A program made the translations under genes and the position numbers. 32,789 bases of DNA, from NCBI GenBank assembly GCA_017516265.1, contig JAFXDL010000002.1, positions 1 through 32,789 of the forward strand, in the 5' to 3' direction. Source of the stretch: Bacteroidaceae bacterium (GTDB lineage Bacteria > Bacteroidota > Bacteroidia > Bacteroidales > Bacteroidaceae). Shown here one piece after another: positions 8,380 to 15,743 of the stretch. Under the pieces are notes generated by a model. That model was not told the origin of the DNA. It did no database searches and saw nothing but the letters and a program-made list of their open reading frames with translations. Each line of letters opens with the position of its first letter. Position 1 is the stretch's first letter.

Positions 8380-8928
8380 ATGACAGAAAAACAGATAACC
8401 CCTGCATTGGCTGACGATGTACGTATCAGGGGACTTTATGAGACGGCTTTCCCTGTGGAGGAACAGATACCCTATGAGGAGCTGAAACGCCTGATGGTGG
8501 AGATGCCGTTGGACTTCACTGCCTATTACGAGGAAGACGAATTCCTAGGATTCACCATTGTTTATCCCCGAAAGGGATTCAACTGGTTCTGGTACTTTGC
8601 CGTGCGCGAAGAACTGCGCGGACAAGGAGTGGGACAACAGATTCTGACCCGCTTGCTCAGGCGCTACAGCACCAGCATGAACATACTCGACATGGAGTCG
8701 CCCACACAGGTGTGCGACAATCAGGAGGTGCGCCGCCGCCGTCACGCCTTCTACCTGCGCAATGGATTCAGTGATACAGGCGTGGGCAAGTCGTTTGATG
8801 AGGTGGACATGGTTATCCTGAAGCATGGCGAGGGCAGCTTCACCATGCAGGATTATGAGGAAGTGTTGGGCGAGTTGCGCTCGTTTTGGAGTGCCATGCC
8901 GAAGGATGAGGAGATAAAGAAAGGATAA
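8380..8928 (+). CDS. GNAT-family N-acetyltransferase
   Basis: 182 residues from ATG at 8380 (MTEKQITPALADD); a longer frame from a TTG at 8347 is unlikely because it runs into the upstream repeat. The core EFLGFTIVYPRKGFNWFWYFAVREELRGQGVGQQILTRLL fits GNAT strands 4-5, with RGQGVG as the acetyl-CoA pyrophosphate loop; RRHAFYLRNGF is the usual C-terminal GNAT element. The substrate is unknown. The next gene starts three bases after its stop, so the pair is probably translationally coupled. Confidence 0.85.
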   Translation: MTEKQITPALADDVRIRGLYETAFPVEEQIPYEELKRLMVEMPLDFTAYYEEDEFLGFTIVYPRKGFNWFWYFAVREELRGQGVGQQILTRLLRRYSTSMNILDMESPTQVCDNQEVRRRRHAFYLRNGFSDTGVGKSFDEVDMVILKHGEGSFTMQDYEEVLGELRSFWSAMPKDEEIKKG

Positions 8929-8931
8929 AGG

Positions 8932-10689
8932 ATGAAACTACTCTGGATAGACCTGAACTGCTCGTATGCACACAGTTCTCTGGCCATGCCTGCCCTTCAT
9001 GCCCAGGTGATGGAGCGCAAGGATGTGGAGTGGCAGGTAGTGCGTGCCACCAACAACGAGGCTGTCGGCACTACGGTGGATGCCATCTATGCCCACAGAC
9101 CTGACGTCGTGGCTGCCACGGCATGGCTTTTCACACACGAACACTTGCTCCACATTGTCGGACGGGTGAAGGCCCTGATGCCTGATGTAAAGGTGATATT
9201 GGGCGGCCCGGAGTTTCTCGGAGAGAATGAGGATTATCTGCGTCAGCACCCCGAGGTGGATGCCGTATTTCGTGGCGAAGGCGAGGAAGGGTTTGCCCAC
9301 TGGCTCAGTGTATGGGACGAGCCGGAAAGATGGGCGGATATACCGGGAGTATGTTACCTGAAGAACAATGAAAAAGATGGAGTTCAGGAGTTGCAGAAGT
9401 CTAGGAGTTCAGACAATACTTCTGCCAGTACCGAAGCCGGACATTTGTCTGTAACTCCTGAACTCTTGAACTCCTGTACTCCTAAAGGGATTTATTACGA
9501 CGGTGGCCTTGCCCGCGTGATGGACTTTGACCAATTGGTTCCTCCCGAGGAAAGCCCCCTCTTCATGTGGGACAAGCCTTTTGTACAGGTAGAGACTACG
9601 CGCGGATGTTTCAACACGTGCGCCTTCTGTGTCAGTGGGATGGGCGACCCCATTCGTACACTCCCCTTGGAGATTGTCCGCCAACGCCTTCACCGCATCC
9701 GTGAACGGGGTATCCGCGATGTGCGCATCCTTGACCGCACATTCAACTATCACCCACGGCAAGCGGTAGAGCTGATGAGACTGTTTGCCGAATTTCATCC
9801 GCACTTGAGATTTCATTTGGAGATTCATCCAGCCCTGTTGCCCCAGTCTGTACGCGAAGTGTTGGGCACCCTCCCCAAGGGACTGCTTCATCTGGAGGCA
9901 GGCATCCAAAGTCTCCGCCAAGAGGTTTTGGACACGAGTTGCCGCAAGGGGACACTGGAGCAAGCGCTCGACGGACTACGTTTCCTCTGCTCGTTGCCCA
10001 ATCTGGTGACTCATGCCGACCTGATAGCAGGACTTCCCCTCTATACCTTGCCGCAAATCTATGAAGACATCCGTACCTTGGCCGAATATCGGGCTGGAGA
10101 AATCCAGCTGGAGTCACTGAAACTGTTGCCAGGTACAGCCATGCGTCGCAGAGCCGGAGAGTTGGGCATCAGGTATTCGCCACTTCCTCCGTATGAGGTG
10201 TTAGAGACCTGCCAAATCACCAGTACCCAGCTGCAAGAAGCCCGCCGCCTTTCGCGTTTGCTCGATGCCTACTACAACACAACCGCCTGGCAAGCGCTCA
10301 CCCGTCAACTTATCGTCAGGGAAGCGGACTTCCTCATCCGTTTCCTCACCTATCTGACGGAGCACAACTATATCGACCAGCCCATGAGCCTCGAACGGCG
10401 TGGTGAACTACTCTATCTCTTCTGTCGCAAACATTATCCCACCTATACCACCCAAGCCACGGTGGCATGGATAGAGGCAGGCATGTCACTACGCAAAGAA
10501 CCCGCAGAAAAGGTGATGCGTGGTCGCCTGCAACCTCCGGCAGATTGGCAGATTCTTTATGGCAAGTACGACGAAAGCCTCCGCCTTTGCCACCTCCCCA
10601 CCGGCTCCGACGGACAAGGCTACTGGTTCGGATACGACAGCACTTCGCAACATCCGGCACCAATCTTTAAGGCTGTGGTTGAGGGATAG
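8932..10689 (+). CDS. B12-binding radical SAM protein (DUF4080 type) with in-frame repeat insertion
   Basis: 585 residues. The N-terminal part (about 1-140, DLNCSYAHSSLAMPALHAQV, VVAATAWLF, VKVILGGPEF) is a cobalamin-binding-like Rossmann domain. The radical SAM core carries the cluster motif C226-FNT-C230-AF-C233, preceded by VQVETTRG, then LDRTFNYHPRQA, LHLEAGIQS and HADLIAGLP. The C-terminal part is of the DUF4080 type. The reaction is unknown; family members are mostly uncharacterised. Residues about 150-185 (DGVQELQKSR to LNSCTP) have a composition unlike the rest and are encoded by a palindromic repeat that keeps the frame. It lies between the B12 and SAM domains, where a linker insertion would be tolerated. 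Confidence 0.9.
   Translation: MKLLWIDLNCSYAHSSLAMPALHAQVMERKDVEWQVVRATNNEAVGTTVDAIYAHRPDVVAATAWLFTHEHLLHIVGRVKALMPDVKVILGGPEFLGENEDYLRQHPEVDAVFRGEGEEGFAHWLSVWDEPERWADIPGVCYLKNNEKDGVQELQKSRSSDNTSASTEAGHLSVTPELLNSCTPKGIYYDGGLARVMDFDQLVPPEESPLFMWDKPFVQVETTRGCFNTCAFCVSGMGDPIRTLPLEIVRQRLHRIRERGIRDVRILDRTFNYHPRQAVELMRLFAEFHPHLRFHLEIHPALLPQSVREVLGTLPKGLLHLEAGIQSLRQEVLDTSCRKGTLEQALDGLRFLCSLPNLVTHADLIAGLPLYTLPQIYEDIRTLAEYRAGEIQLESLKLLPGTAMRRRAGELGIRYSPLPPYEVLETCQITSTQLQEARRLSRLLDAYYNTTAWQALTRQLIVREADFLIRFLTYLTEHNYIDQPMSLERRGELLYLFCRKHYPTYTTQATVAWIEAGMSLRKEPAEKVMRGRLQPPADWQILYGKYDESLRLCHLPTGSDGQGYWFGYDSTSQHPAPIFKAVVEG
9379..9486. repeat. Palindromic repeat inserted in frame in a coding gene
   Basis: GGAGTTCAGGAGTTGCAGAA and CTAGGAGTTCAGACAA on the left face TTGTCTGTAACTCCTGAACT and CTTGAACTCCTGTACTCC on the right as imperfect inverted arms of nearly 40 bases. 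The words GGAGTTGCAG, AGACAATACTT and ACTCCTAAA are shared with the intergenic copy at 8200-8345. It adds about 36 codons with no stop. Confidence 0.75.
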
Positions 10690-10746
10690 CTATGAGTTGA
10701 GGAGGATACAAGTCCCGATTTATGGCGTTAGAACAAAAAAAACAAT

Positions 10747-10754
10747 TATCTTCG
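10747..10754 (+). promoter_or_regulatory. Weak candidate -7 box
   Basis: TATCTTCG differs at one position from TAnnTTTG and precedes a 23-codon frame at 10778 and a hairpin at 10897. A -33 box is not clear. Confidence 0.3.
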
Positions 10755-10777
10755 CACCGTCATAAATCACTAGAAAT

Positions 10778-10849
10778 ATGGTAGATAAGCGAACCAATGA
10801 CAAGCTGATAAAAATCCTACCGGCTTACGAATGGCTGATAAAGCAATAA
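10778..10849 (+). CDS. Possible 23-residue small protein
   Basis: The frame MVDKRTNDKLIKILPAYEWL(IKQ) begins 24 bases after a weak -7 box and ends 47 bases before a perfect-stem hairpin. It could be a small peptide, the remnant of a lost gene, or part of a small RNA. The peptide is amphipathic-looking but matches nothing I recognise. Confidence 0.25.
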   Translation: MVDKRTNDKLIKILPAYEWLIKQ

Positions 10850-10896
10850 CAAGGGGGAATGCTAAGTTGACTACGAGCTACAAGCATAAAAAAGCA

Positions 10897-10926
10897 GAAA
10901 AGGAGGCCGTTAATGACCTCCTTTTC
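10897..10926. terminator. Perfect-stem hairpin, likely bidirectional terminator
   Basis: GAAAAGGAGG pairs perfectly with CCTCCTTTTC around a 10-base loop; the flanking A and T runs lie in the stem, so it could stop transcription in both directions. Confidence 0.65.
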
Positions 10927-10980
10927 CTGTGCATATTACACCACTTGCTTGTTTAGAGCGGATTGTTTCCTGAATCTTCC

Positions 10981-11009
10981 GTCCATCCGCGTTTGCAACG
11001 CGGATGGAC
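10981..11009. repeat. Perfect 13-bp stem, 3-base loop hairpin
   Basis: GTCCATCCGCGTT, loop TGC, AACGCGGATGGAC. No T-run follows directly. It lies in the gene-free stretch between the radical SAM and AAA/nuclease genes and may be a REP-like or RNA-level element. Confidence 0.75.
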
Positions 11010-11065
11010 AAGTTTAGAAATTGTTTTTGATGACGGCAAAAAATAATAATGAACATAGAAACTAT

Positions 11066-11130
11066 TGAAGGGAGGTATAGCACCGTTCTACAGCTGTTCT
11101 GACAAATTGTCAAACCGTATATTCCCTTCA
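11066..11130. repeat. Nested inverted repeat
   Basis: TGAAGGGA (11066-11073) and TCCCTTCA (11123-11130) pair perfectly, with inner TATA/TATA and a central GACAA-A-TTGTC palindrome (11101-11111). An ACAGCTGT octamer lies inside at 11090-11097. Confidence 0.5.
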
Positions 11131-11134
11131 CGAG

Positions 11135-11186
11135 AATCGCGTATTTCCGCCCGAAACGGATTTTGGGTGAAAATACGCGATTTTTG
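11135..11186 (+). terminator. 12-bp perfect stem followed by T-run
   Basis: AATCGCGTATTT (11135-11146) pairs with AAATACGCGATT (11171-11182), and TTT follows directly. The loop is about 24 bases, with a weak inner GCCC/GGGT stem. It looks like a terminator or a structured RNA end, though no gene ends just upstream. A GAATAGAA-A-TTCTATTC palindrome follows at 11187-11203. Confidence 0.5.
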
Positions 11187-11325
11187 GAATAGAAATTCTA
11201 TTCATTCCATTGACAATCATACAAATACATCAATATACAGCAGAAAAAGGCAGTGATTCTAAACACTAATACCAGTCCAAAAACGACTAATCAGCAGAAA
11301 ATGAAGATTCAAAAAGCCGTGTTTT

Positions 11326-11435
11326 CCAGTCCGACAGCTGTCGGACTGGAGACGAACAGCTGTCGGACTCCGGTCGGACAGCTGTTCATAGGGTAGTCGG
11401 ACAGCTGTCCGCCGACGGACAAACAGCTGTTTGTC
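11326..11435. repeat. Phased array of five ACAGCTGT palindromes
   Basis: ACAGCTGT occurs at 11334, 11356, 11378, 11401 and 11423, that is at 22, 22, 23 and 22 bp steps. Flanks extend the symmetry: 11326-11349 is a perfect 24-bp palindrome centred on the first octamer, 11398-11411 (CGGACAGCTGTCCG) and 11418-11435 (GACAAACAGCTGTTTGTC) are perfect too. CGGAC words recur between the octamers. Spacing near two helical turns suggests an operator or architectural array; the true function is unknown. The region lies 407 bp before the ATG of the AAA/nuclease gene. Confidence 0.8.
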
Positions 11436-11542
11436 TTCGGACGAAGAGGTGTCTTGCCAATTTTTCTTACCGATTTGCTTTTCCAGAAGGTGCGATTTAT
11501 ACCAAAATGAAGGACTAAAAAGTAGATAAAAAACCGTCATTT

Positions 11543-11589
11543 CTGTATAAATATGCAAAAGAACAGCCTCAAATTGTATATTTATACAG
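11543..11589. repeat. 12-bp perfect inverted repeat
   Basis: CTGTATAAATAT (11543-11554) and ATATTTATACAG (11578-11589) are exact reverse complements separated by 23 bases. The remaining gene-free sequence to 11786 shows nothing else I can name. Confidence 0.65.
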
Positions 11590-11786
11590 GATTTACAGGG
11601 ATTACCCCCAATCAAGAATTGACATATTGCAAGTGAAACGAAGGGATTTTCTACATTTGGGAAGCTCTATCACCCGTAAAGAAGGTTGGCCTGCTATTTT
11701 GCAATTCATACAGACGGGAAGGGAGAGGAAGAAAAGAGCCTGTCTCTGCCATTTTTCATTCACTCTCACAGAAAAAAAGCCCAAGA

Positions 11787-11818
11787 TTCGTTTAATATAG
11801 AAAAATGTATTACTTTTG
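11787..11818 (+). promoter_or_regulatory. Promoter of AAA/nuclease gene
   Basis: TTCG at 11787-11790 (near TTTG) and TACTTTTG at 11811-11818, spacing 20. It lies 23 bases before the ATG at 11842 and inside the longer open frame that begins at 11686, so it argues for the ATG at 11842 as the true start. Confidence 0.75.
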
Positions 11819-11841
11819 CCAACAAAGACAGAAAAAGAGAT

Positions 11842-13617
11842 ATGATACCTTCACCGTCCAACTATCGGAAGAGAATCCCTTACGGGATGTCCAATTTTGC
11901 CAGTGTCCGCGAAAGAGATTGCTATTTTGTGGACAAAACTGTGTTTATCCCTGAGCTGGAGAAAGCTAACAGTTTCTTCTTCTTCATCCGTCCACGCCGC
12001 TTCGGCAAGAGTCTTACCCTCTCGATGCTGAAGCACTATTATGACATCAACCGTGCGGACAGATTTGAGAAACTTTTCGGTGGCCTCTACATCGGTGAGC
12101 ATCCGACGGAGGAGAGAAACTCCTACTTGATTATCGAACTGGACTTCTCGGTCATAGACGGAACATTGGGAAATTACAAAAAGTCAATGGATGCACATTG
12201 CGGCATTCATTTTGAGTCTTTTTGCGATGTTTATTCCCATTTGCTTCCCGATGGTATTCTGGAAAGGCTGAAGAGCAAGGACGGTGCAGTGGAGCAGCTG
12301 CAACTGCTGATTGACGAGTGTGCCAAGGTCGGACGTAAGATATACCTGTTCATTGATGAGTATGACCATTTTACCAATGACATCCTGTCTGACCCGTCTC
12401 GCCTGAAAGACTACGAGAGCGAGACACATGGTGAGGGATATTTCCGTAAGTTCTTCAATACGATAAAGGCAGGCACGAAGTCTGCCATCGAGCGTTGTTT
12501 CGTCACGGGAGTAAGTCCTGTGACGATGGACGATGTGACCAGCGGATTCAACATCGGTACCAACTATTCGCTGTCACCCGAATTCAACGGATTAATGGGA
12601 TTCACGGAAGAGGATGTGCGCCAAATGTTGGATTACTACCGCACCACCTGTGAGTTTCACCACACGACGGACGAACTGATTGAGGGGATGAAACCGTGGT
12701 ACGACAACTACTGCTTTGCTATGAAGAGTTACGGACGTACCACTATGTACAATTCCTGCATGGTACTCTATTTCGTGGACAATTACATCCGTAACGGTGG
12801 TGACTATCCCGACTATATGCTGGAGGACAACATCCGTACCGACTACAACAAGTTGCGGATGCTAGTTCGTCGCGACAATGAGTTCGGACACGATGCATCC
12901 ATCATCCGCCGCATTGTGGAGCAGGGATACATCACAGCCGAACTGAAGACGGGGTTCCCGGCACGCAGTATCACCGACCCACGGAACTTCGTGAGCCTGC
13001 TTTACTATTTCGGAATGCTGAGCATTGACGGCACTTTCAAAGGTGAGCCTAAACTGATTATCCCAAACCAAGTAGTGCGTGAGCAGATATACAATTACCT
13101 GTTGGAGACCTACGAGAAGGAGGCGCTTACGCAGGAAGACTATATCCGCAGCAAACTATCTTCAAAGTTGGCCTACGACGGGGCTTGGCAGGAATACTTC
13201 GGCTACATTGCCGACTGTCTGTACCGCTACGCTTCGCAGCGCGACAAGCAGAAGGGAGAATCCTTTGTACACGGCTTCACGTTGGCCATGACTTCGCTGA
13301 ACCGTTTCTACCGCGCCATCTCCGAACAGGAGTGCCAGCAGGGATATGTTGATCTCTTCCTCCGTCCCGAACTGGACATCTACAAGGACATGCTGCACAG
13401 CTACATCATAGAATTCAAGTACGTGAAGAACAGTGAACCTGACGCGCTTGTCGAAGCCAAACGTCAGGAGGCCATCGAACAGGCCAACCGTTATGCAGAG
13501 ACGGAACTGGTACGTTCTTCCGTGGGAACGACCACTCTGCACAAGATTGTGATGGTGTATAAAGGCATGGAGATGGTGGTGTGCGAAGAAATCGGACAGC
13601 AAAGCCTCCCACAATGA
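11842..13617 (+). CDS. AAA-like ATPase with PD-(D/E)XK nuclease domain
   Basis: 591 residues from ATG at 11842. The N-terminal part begins RKRIPYGMSNFASVRERDCYFVDKT, the classic opening of the AAA-ATPase-like family (PF09820), with a degenerate P-loop RPRRFGKS at about 50-57 (Lys56) and KIYLFIDEYDHF as Walker B. The C-terminal part contains ELDIYKDMLHSYIIEFKYVK near 510-527, where Asp and Glu-Phe-Lys fit the PD-(D/E)XK signature (PDDEXK_9, PF08011). Such genes are often multicopy in Bacteroides and their role is not established; defence, DNA repair and selfish behaviour have all been considered possible. It is a single-gene unit with its own promoter and a terminator after it. Confidence 0.88.
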   Translation: MIPSPSNYRKRIPYGMSNFASVRERDCYFVDKTVFIPELEKANSFFFFIRPRRFGKSLTLSMLKHYYDINRADRFEKLFGGLYIGEHPTEERNSYLIIELDFSVIDGTLGNYKKSMDAHCGIHFESFCDVYSHLLPDGILERLKSKDGAVEQLQLLIDECAKVGRKIYLFIDEYDHFTNDILSDPSRLKDYESETHGEGYFRKFFNTIKAGTKSAIERCFVTGVSPVTMDDVTSGFNIGTNYSLSPEFNGLMGFTEEDVRQMLDYYRTTCEFHHTTDELIEGMKPWYDNYCFAMKSYGRTTMYNSCMVLYFVDNYIRNGGDYPDYMLEDNIRTDYNKLRMLVRRDNEFGHDASIIRRIVEQGYITAELKTGFPARSITDPRNFVSLLYYFGMLSIDGTFKGEPKLIIPNQVVREQIYNYLLETYEKEALTQEDYIRSKLSSKLAYDGAWQEYFGYIADCLYRYASQRDKQKGESFVHGFTLAMTSLNRFYRAISEQECQQGYVDLFLRPELDIYKDMLHSYIIEFKYVKNSEPDALVEAKRQEAIEQANRYAETELVRSSVGTTTLHKIVMVYKGMEMVVCEEIGQQSLPQ

Positions 13618-13662
13618 CAATTCACCACGTCCATTCATTTAAGTCAGCCAATGACACACCTC

Positions 13663-13683
13663 AAAACGCTCGTAGGGCGTTTT
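13663..13683. terminator. Hairpin terminator after the AAA/nuclease gene
   Basis: AAAACGC pairs with GCGTTTT around a 7-base loop; the A and T runs make it usable in both directions. It lies 46 bases after the stop at 13617. Confidence 0.7.
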
Positions 13684-13716
13684 ACTCCCCTATTCTCTAT
13701 GAAACTCTAAAGAAAC

Positions 13717-13742
13717 CTCTGCGCCTCAGCGTCTCTGCGTTT
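13717..13742. repeat. Short CTCTGCG direct repeats
   Basis: CTCTGCGCCTCAGCGTCTCT followed by GCGTTT holds two CTCTGCG words and one CAGCG variant. It looks like a low-complexity intergenic repeat; no function is claimed. Confidence 0.35.
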
Positions 13743-13802
13743 GAAATAAAAAAAGATTCGCTGAATAGTTACGGCCAATATATAATATAAGGTATAAGAA
13801 CA

Positions 13803-14723
13803 ATGGTTGAAGAGACAAAAACAAGTATATTCCAACGTCCCGTATGGGTGGTGGTGTTTGCCCTGACGGCTGCAATGGCTTGGGGATGGGCTTATCCGCT
13901 CATCAAGCTGGGCTTTGGGGAATTTGGCATCACGGGAGAGATGACGGGAAGCAAGATGTTGTTTGCCGGTATCCGCTTTGCCATCTCGGGATTGATAGTG
14001 CTGGCCATTGCCCATGGAAAGGGGAAAGACTTCAGCGTGGTACGTCCCCGGAATTGGTGGTATCTGTTGGTCTTTGCCCTATTGAACACTACGTTGCACT
14101 ATGCCTGCTTCTACATAGGTTTGTCGCATAGCGAAGGAGCACGAGCGGCTATCCTCAATTCGTTGGGAGTATTTCTGTTGGTGTTGCTGGCTTGCCTGTT
14201 TTTCAAGAGTGACCGCCTGACAACGCGGAAAATCATCGGATGCGCTATCGGTTTTGCCGGCATATTGGCCCTCAATATAGGTGGAGGCGATAGCGGGAGG
14301 TTTACCTTTTGGGGCGATGGCATGATAATCCTGAATGCACTCTGCTCGGCTTCTGCCGGTCTGATGACACGTGGATTGCGCACACGGGTGGATGTCTTTG
14401 TCGGTACGGGTTATAGCCTGGCCATTGGTGGTGCTCTGTTGATAATCCCCGGGCTGATGATGGAGGGAACTTTACCGCAAGTGACGATAGGGGGAGTTGT
14501 CATATTGGGTCTGCTCATTGCCATCTCTACGCTGGGCTTTACACTCTACAACAAATTGCTCAGTTGCAATCCTGTAGGCAAAGTGGCCATCTTCAATTCA
14601 CTCATCCCTGTAGTGGGAGCCCTCACTTCGTGTCTCTGCCTGGATGAACCTTTCTATTGGAAATATCTGGTGGCGGCCTTATTGGCCACTGGTGGTATCT
14701 ATATAATAAACAAAGGGAAATAA
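13803..14723 (+). CDS. EamA/DMT-family transporter
   Basis: 306 residues, about ten hydrophobic helices in two five-helix halves, as in EamA (drug/metabolite transporter superfamily) permeases. Recognisable blocks are AAMAWGWAYPLIKLGFGEFG (helix 1), FAGIRFAISGLIVL, ALLNTTLHYACFYIGLSHSEGARAAILNSLGVFLLVLLACLFF, and GKVAIFNSLIPVVGALTSCLCLDEPFYWKYLVAALLATGGIYI (second repeat). It sits in the inner membrane; the substrate is unknown. The following GH26 gene begins 28 bases after the stop, so export or import of a sugar-related compound is possible but not shown. Confidence 0.88.
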   Translation: MVEETKTSIFQRPVWVVVFALTAAMAWGWAYPLIKLGFGEFGITGEMTGSKMLFAGIRFAISGLIVLAIAHGKGKDFSVVRPRNWWYLLVFALLNTTLHYACFYIGLSHSEGARAAILNSLGVFLLVLLACLFFKSDRLTTRKIIGCAIGFAGILALNIGGGDSGRFTFWGDGMIILNALCSASAGLMTRGLRTRVDVFVGTGYSLAIGGALLIIPGLMMEGTLPQVTIGGVVILGLLIAISTLGFTLYNKLLSCNPVGKVAIFNSLIPVVGALTSCLCLDEPFYWKYLVAALLATGGIYIINKGK

Positions 14724-14751
14724 TACGTTTACAACCTAAAATTGAGTCAGT

Positions 14752-15723
14752 ATGAAAAAGACGACAACACTTGTAAATGGACTCTGCCTGTTGGCCCTGT
14801 CAATGCTGTTAGCAAGTATGGAGGTACAAGCCGCGGGAATAAGGAAGAAACTATCGAATAGGAAAGCCAGTGTAGAGGCCAAGGCCATGTACAGACTACT
14901 CTTACGAATACACGAGGAGGGGAAGACCCTATCAGGACAAATGTGGGCTCCTTGGGGTATTGATGAGATAGAGTATGTACATGAAATTACGGGAAAATAT
15001 CCGGTAGTCAGAGGACATGACCTTATACACGAAGGAAGTAACGCCCGCGAAGTGGAACTGATGATTGACTGGTACAGGCGGGGTGGCATACCTACTCTGA
15101 TGTGGCATTGGGGCGCTCCCACCAAGGGGGAGGGCTACGAACAGAGCAAGATGACCATCGATGTGGCCCGATGCTTCGATGAAGGAACACCCGAACATGA
15201 AGCTATGTGGAAAGACTTGGAACGTGTGGCAGGCTGGTTAGAAAAACTGAAAGAGGCCAAAGTTCCCGTATTGTGGCGTCCTATGCATGAGTTTGACGGT
15301 CGTTGGTTCTGGTATGGAAAAGGAGGCGGTGAGTTGTTCGTCAGACTATGGCAGACCATGTATGACTATTTAGTGAAAGAACGGGAACTGGACAACCTCA
15401 TCTGGGTGCTTCCACATAGTGGCAATCTGGATGAGAGTTATAACCCAGGACGAGAATATTACGACCTTGTTGGCCCTGACACATATAGCAAAGATGAACA
15501 GGGAAGGTTATATCATGCTATCGTCAAGATGCATGGCAACGACTTGCTTGTCCCCTTGCATGAATGTGGTACTTTGCCCGACCCGGACGAATGCAAAAGG
15601 AACAATACTGTATGGATGTGGTGGATGCTGTGGCATACGAGTCATCTGACAGAGCATGACAAAGATGAATTGAAGCGAATTTATAACCATCCGGATGTGC
15701 TTACACTGGATGAAATGAAATAA
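14752..15723 (+). CDS. Glycoside hydrolase family 26 (beta-mannanase-like)
   Basis: 323 residues with a signal peptide (MKKTTTLVNGLCLLALSMLL, cleavage near AAG at 27-29). The GH26 fold is shown by KTLSGQMWAPWG, GKYPVVRGHDLI, GGIPTLMWHW and the catalytic pair: acid/base Glu180 in WRPMHEFDGRWFWYG and nucleophile Glu271 in LLVPLHECGTLPD. Family members mostly cleave beta-1,4-mannan. Length suits a single-domain enzyme without a carbohydrate-binding module. It is followed by a GH28 gene after 20 bases, so the two probably act on a plant cell-wall glycan, although no SusC/SusD pair is near. Confidence 0.9.
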   Translation: MKKTTTLVNGLCLLALSMLLASMEVQAAGIRKKLSNRKASVEAKAMYRLLLRIHEEGKTLSGQMWAPWGIDEIEYVHEITGKYPVVRGHDLIHEGSNAREVELMIDWYRRGGIPTLMWHWGAPTKGEGYEQSKMTIDVARCFDEGTPEHEAMWKDLERVAGWLEKLKEAKVPVLWRPMHEFDGRWFWYGKGGGELFVRLWQTMYDYLVKERELDNLIWVLPHSGNLDESYNPGREYYDLVGPDTYSKDEQGRLYHAIVKMHGNDLLVPLHECGTLPDPDECKRNNTVWMWWMLWHTSHLTEHDKDELKRIYNHPDVLTLDEMK

Positions 15724-15743
15724 TAACCCCAAAATATAAGAAC

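Noticed and set aside
11326..11435. CRISPR array
   Set aside because: The repeated unit is only eight bases (palindromic), spacers are about 14 bases and partly similar, and no cas gene is near.
11686..11841. N-terminal extension of the AAA/nuclease protein by 52 residues
   Set aside because: A good promoter (11787-11818) lies inside the extension and the family-typical start RKRIPYGMSNF follows the ATG at 11842.
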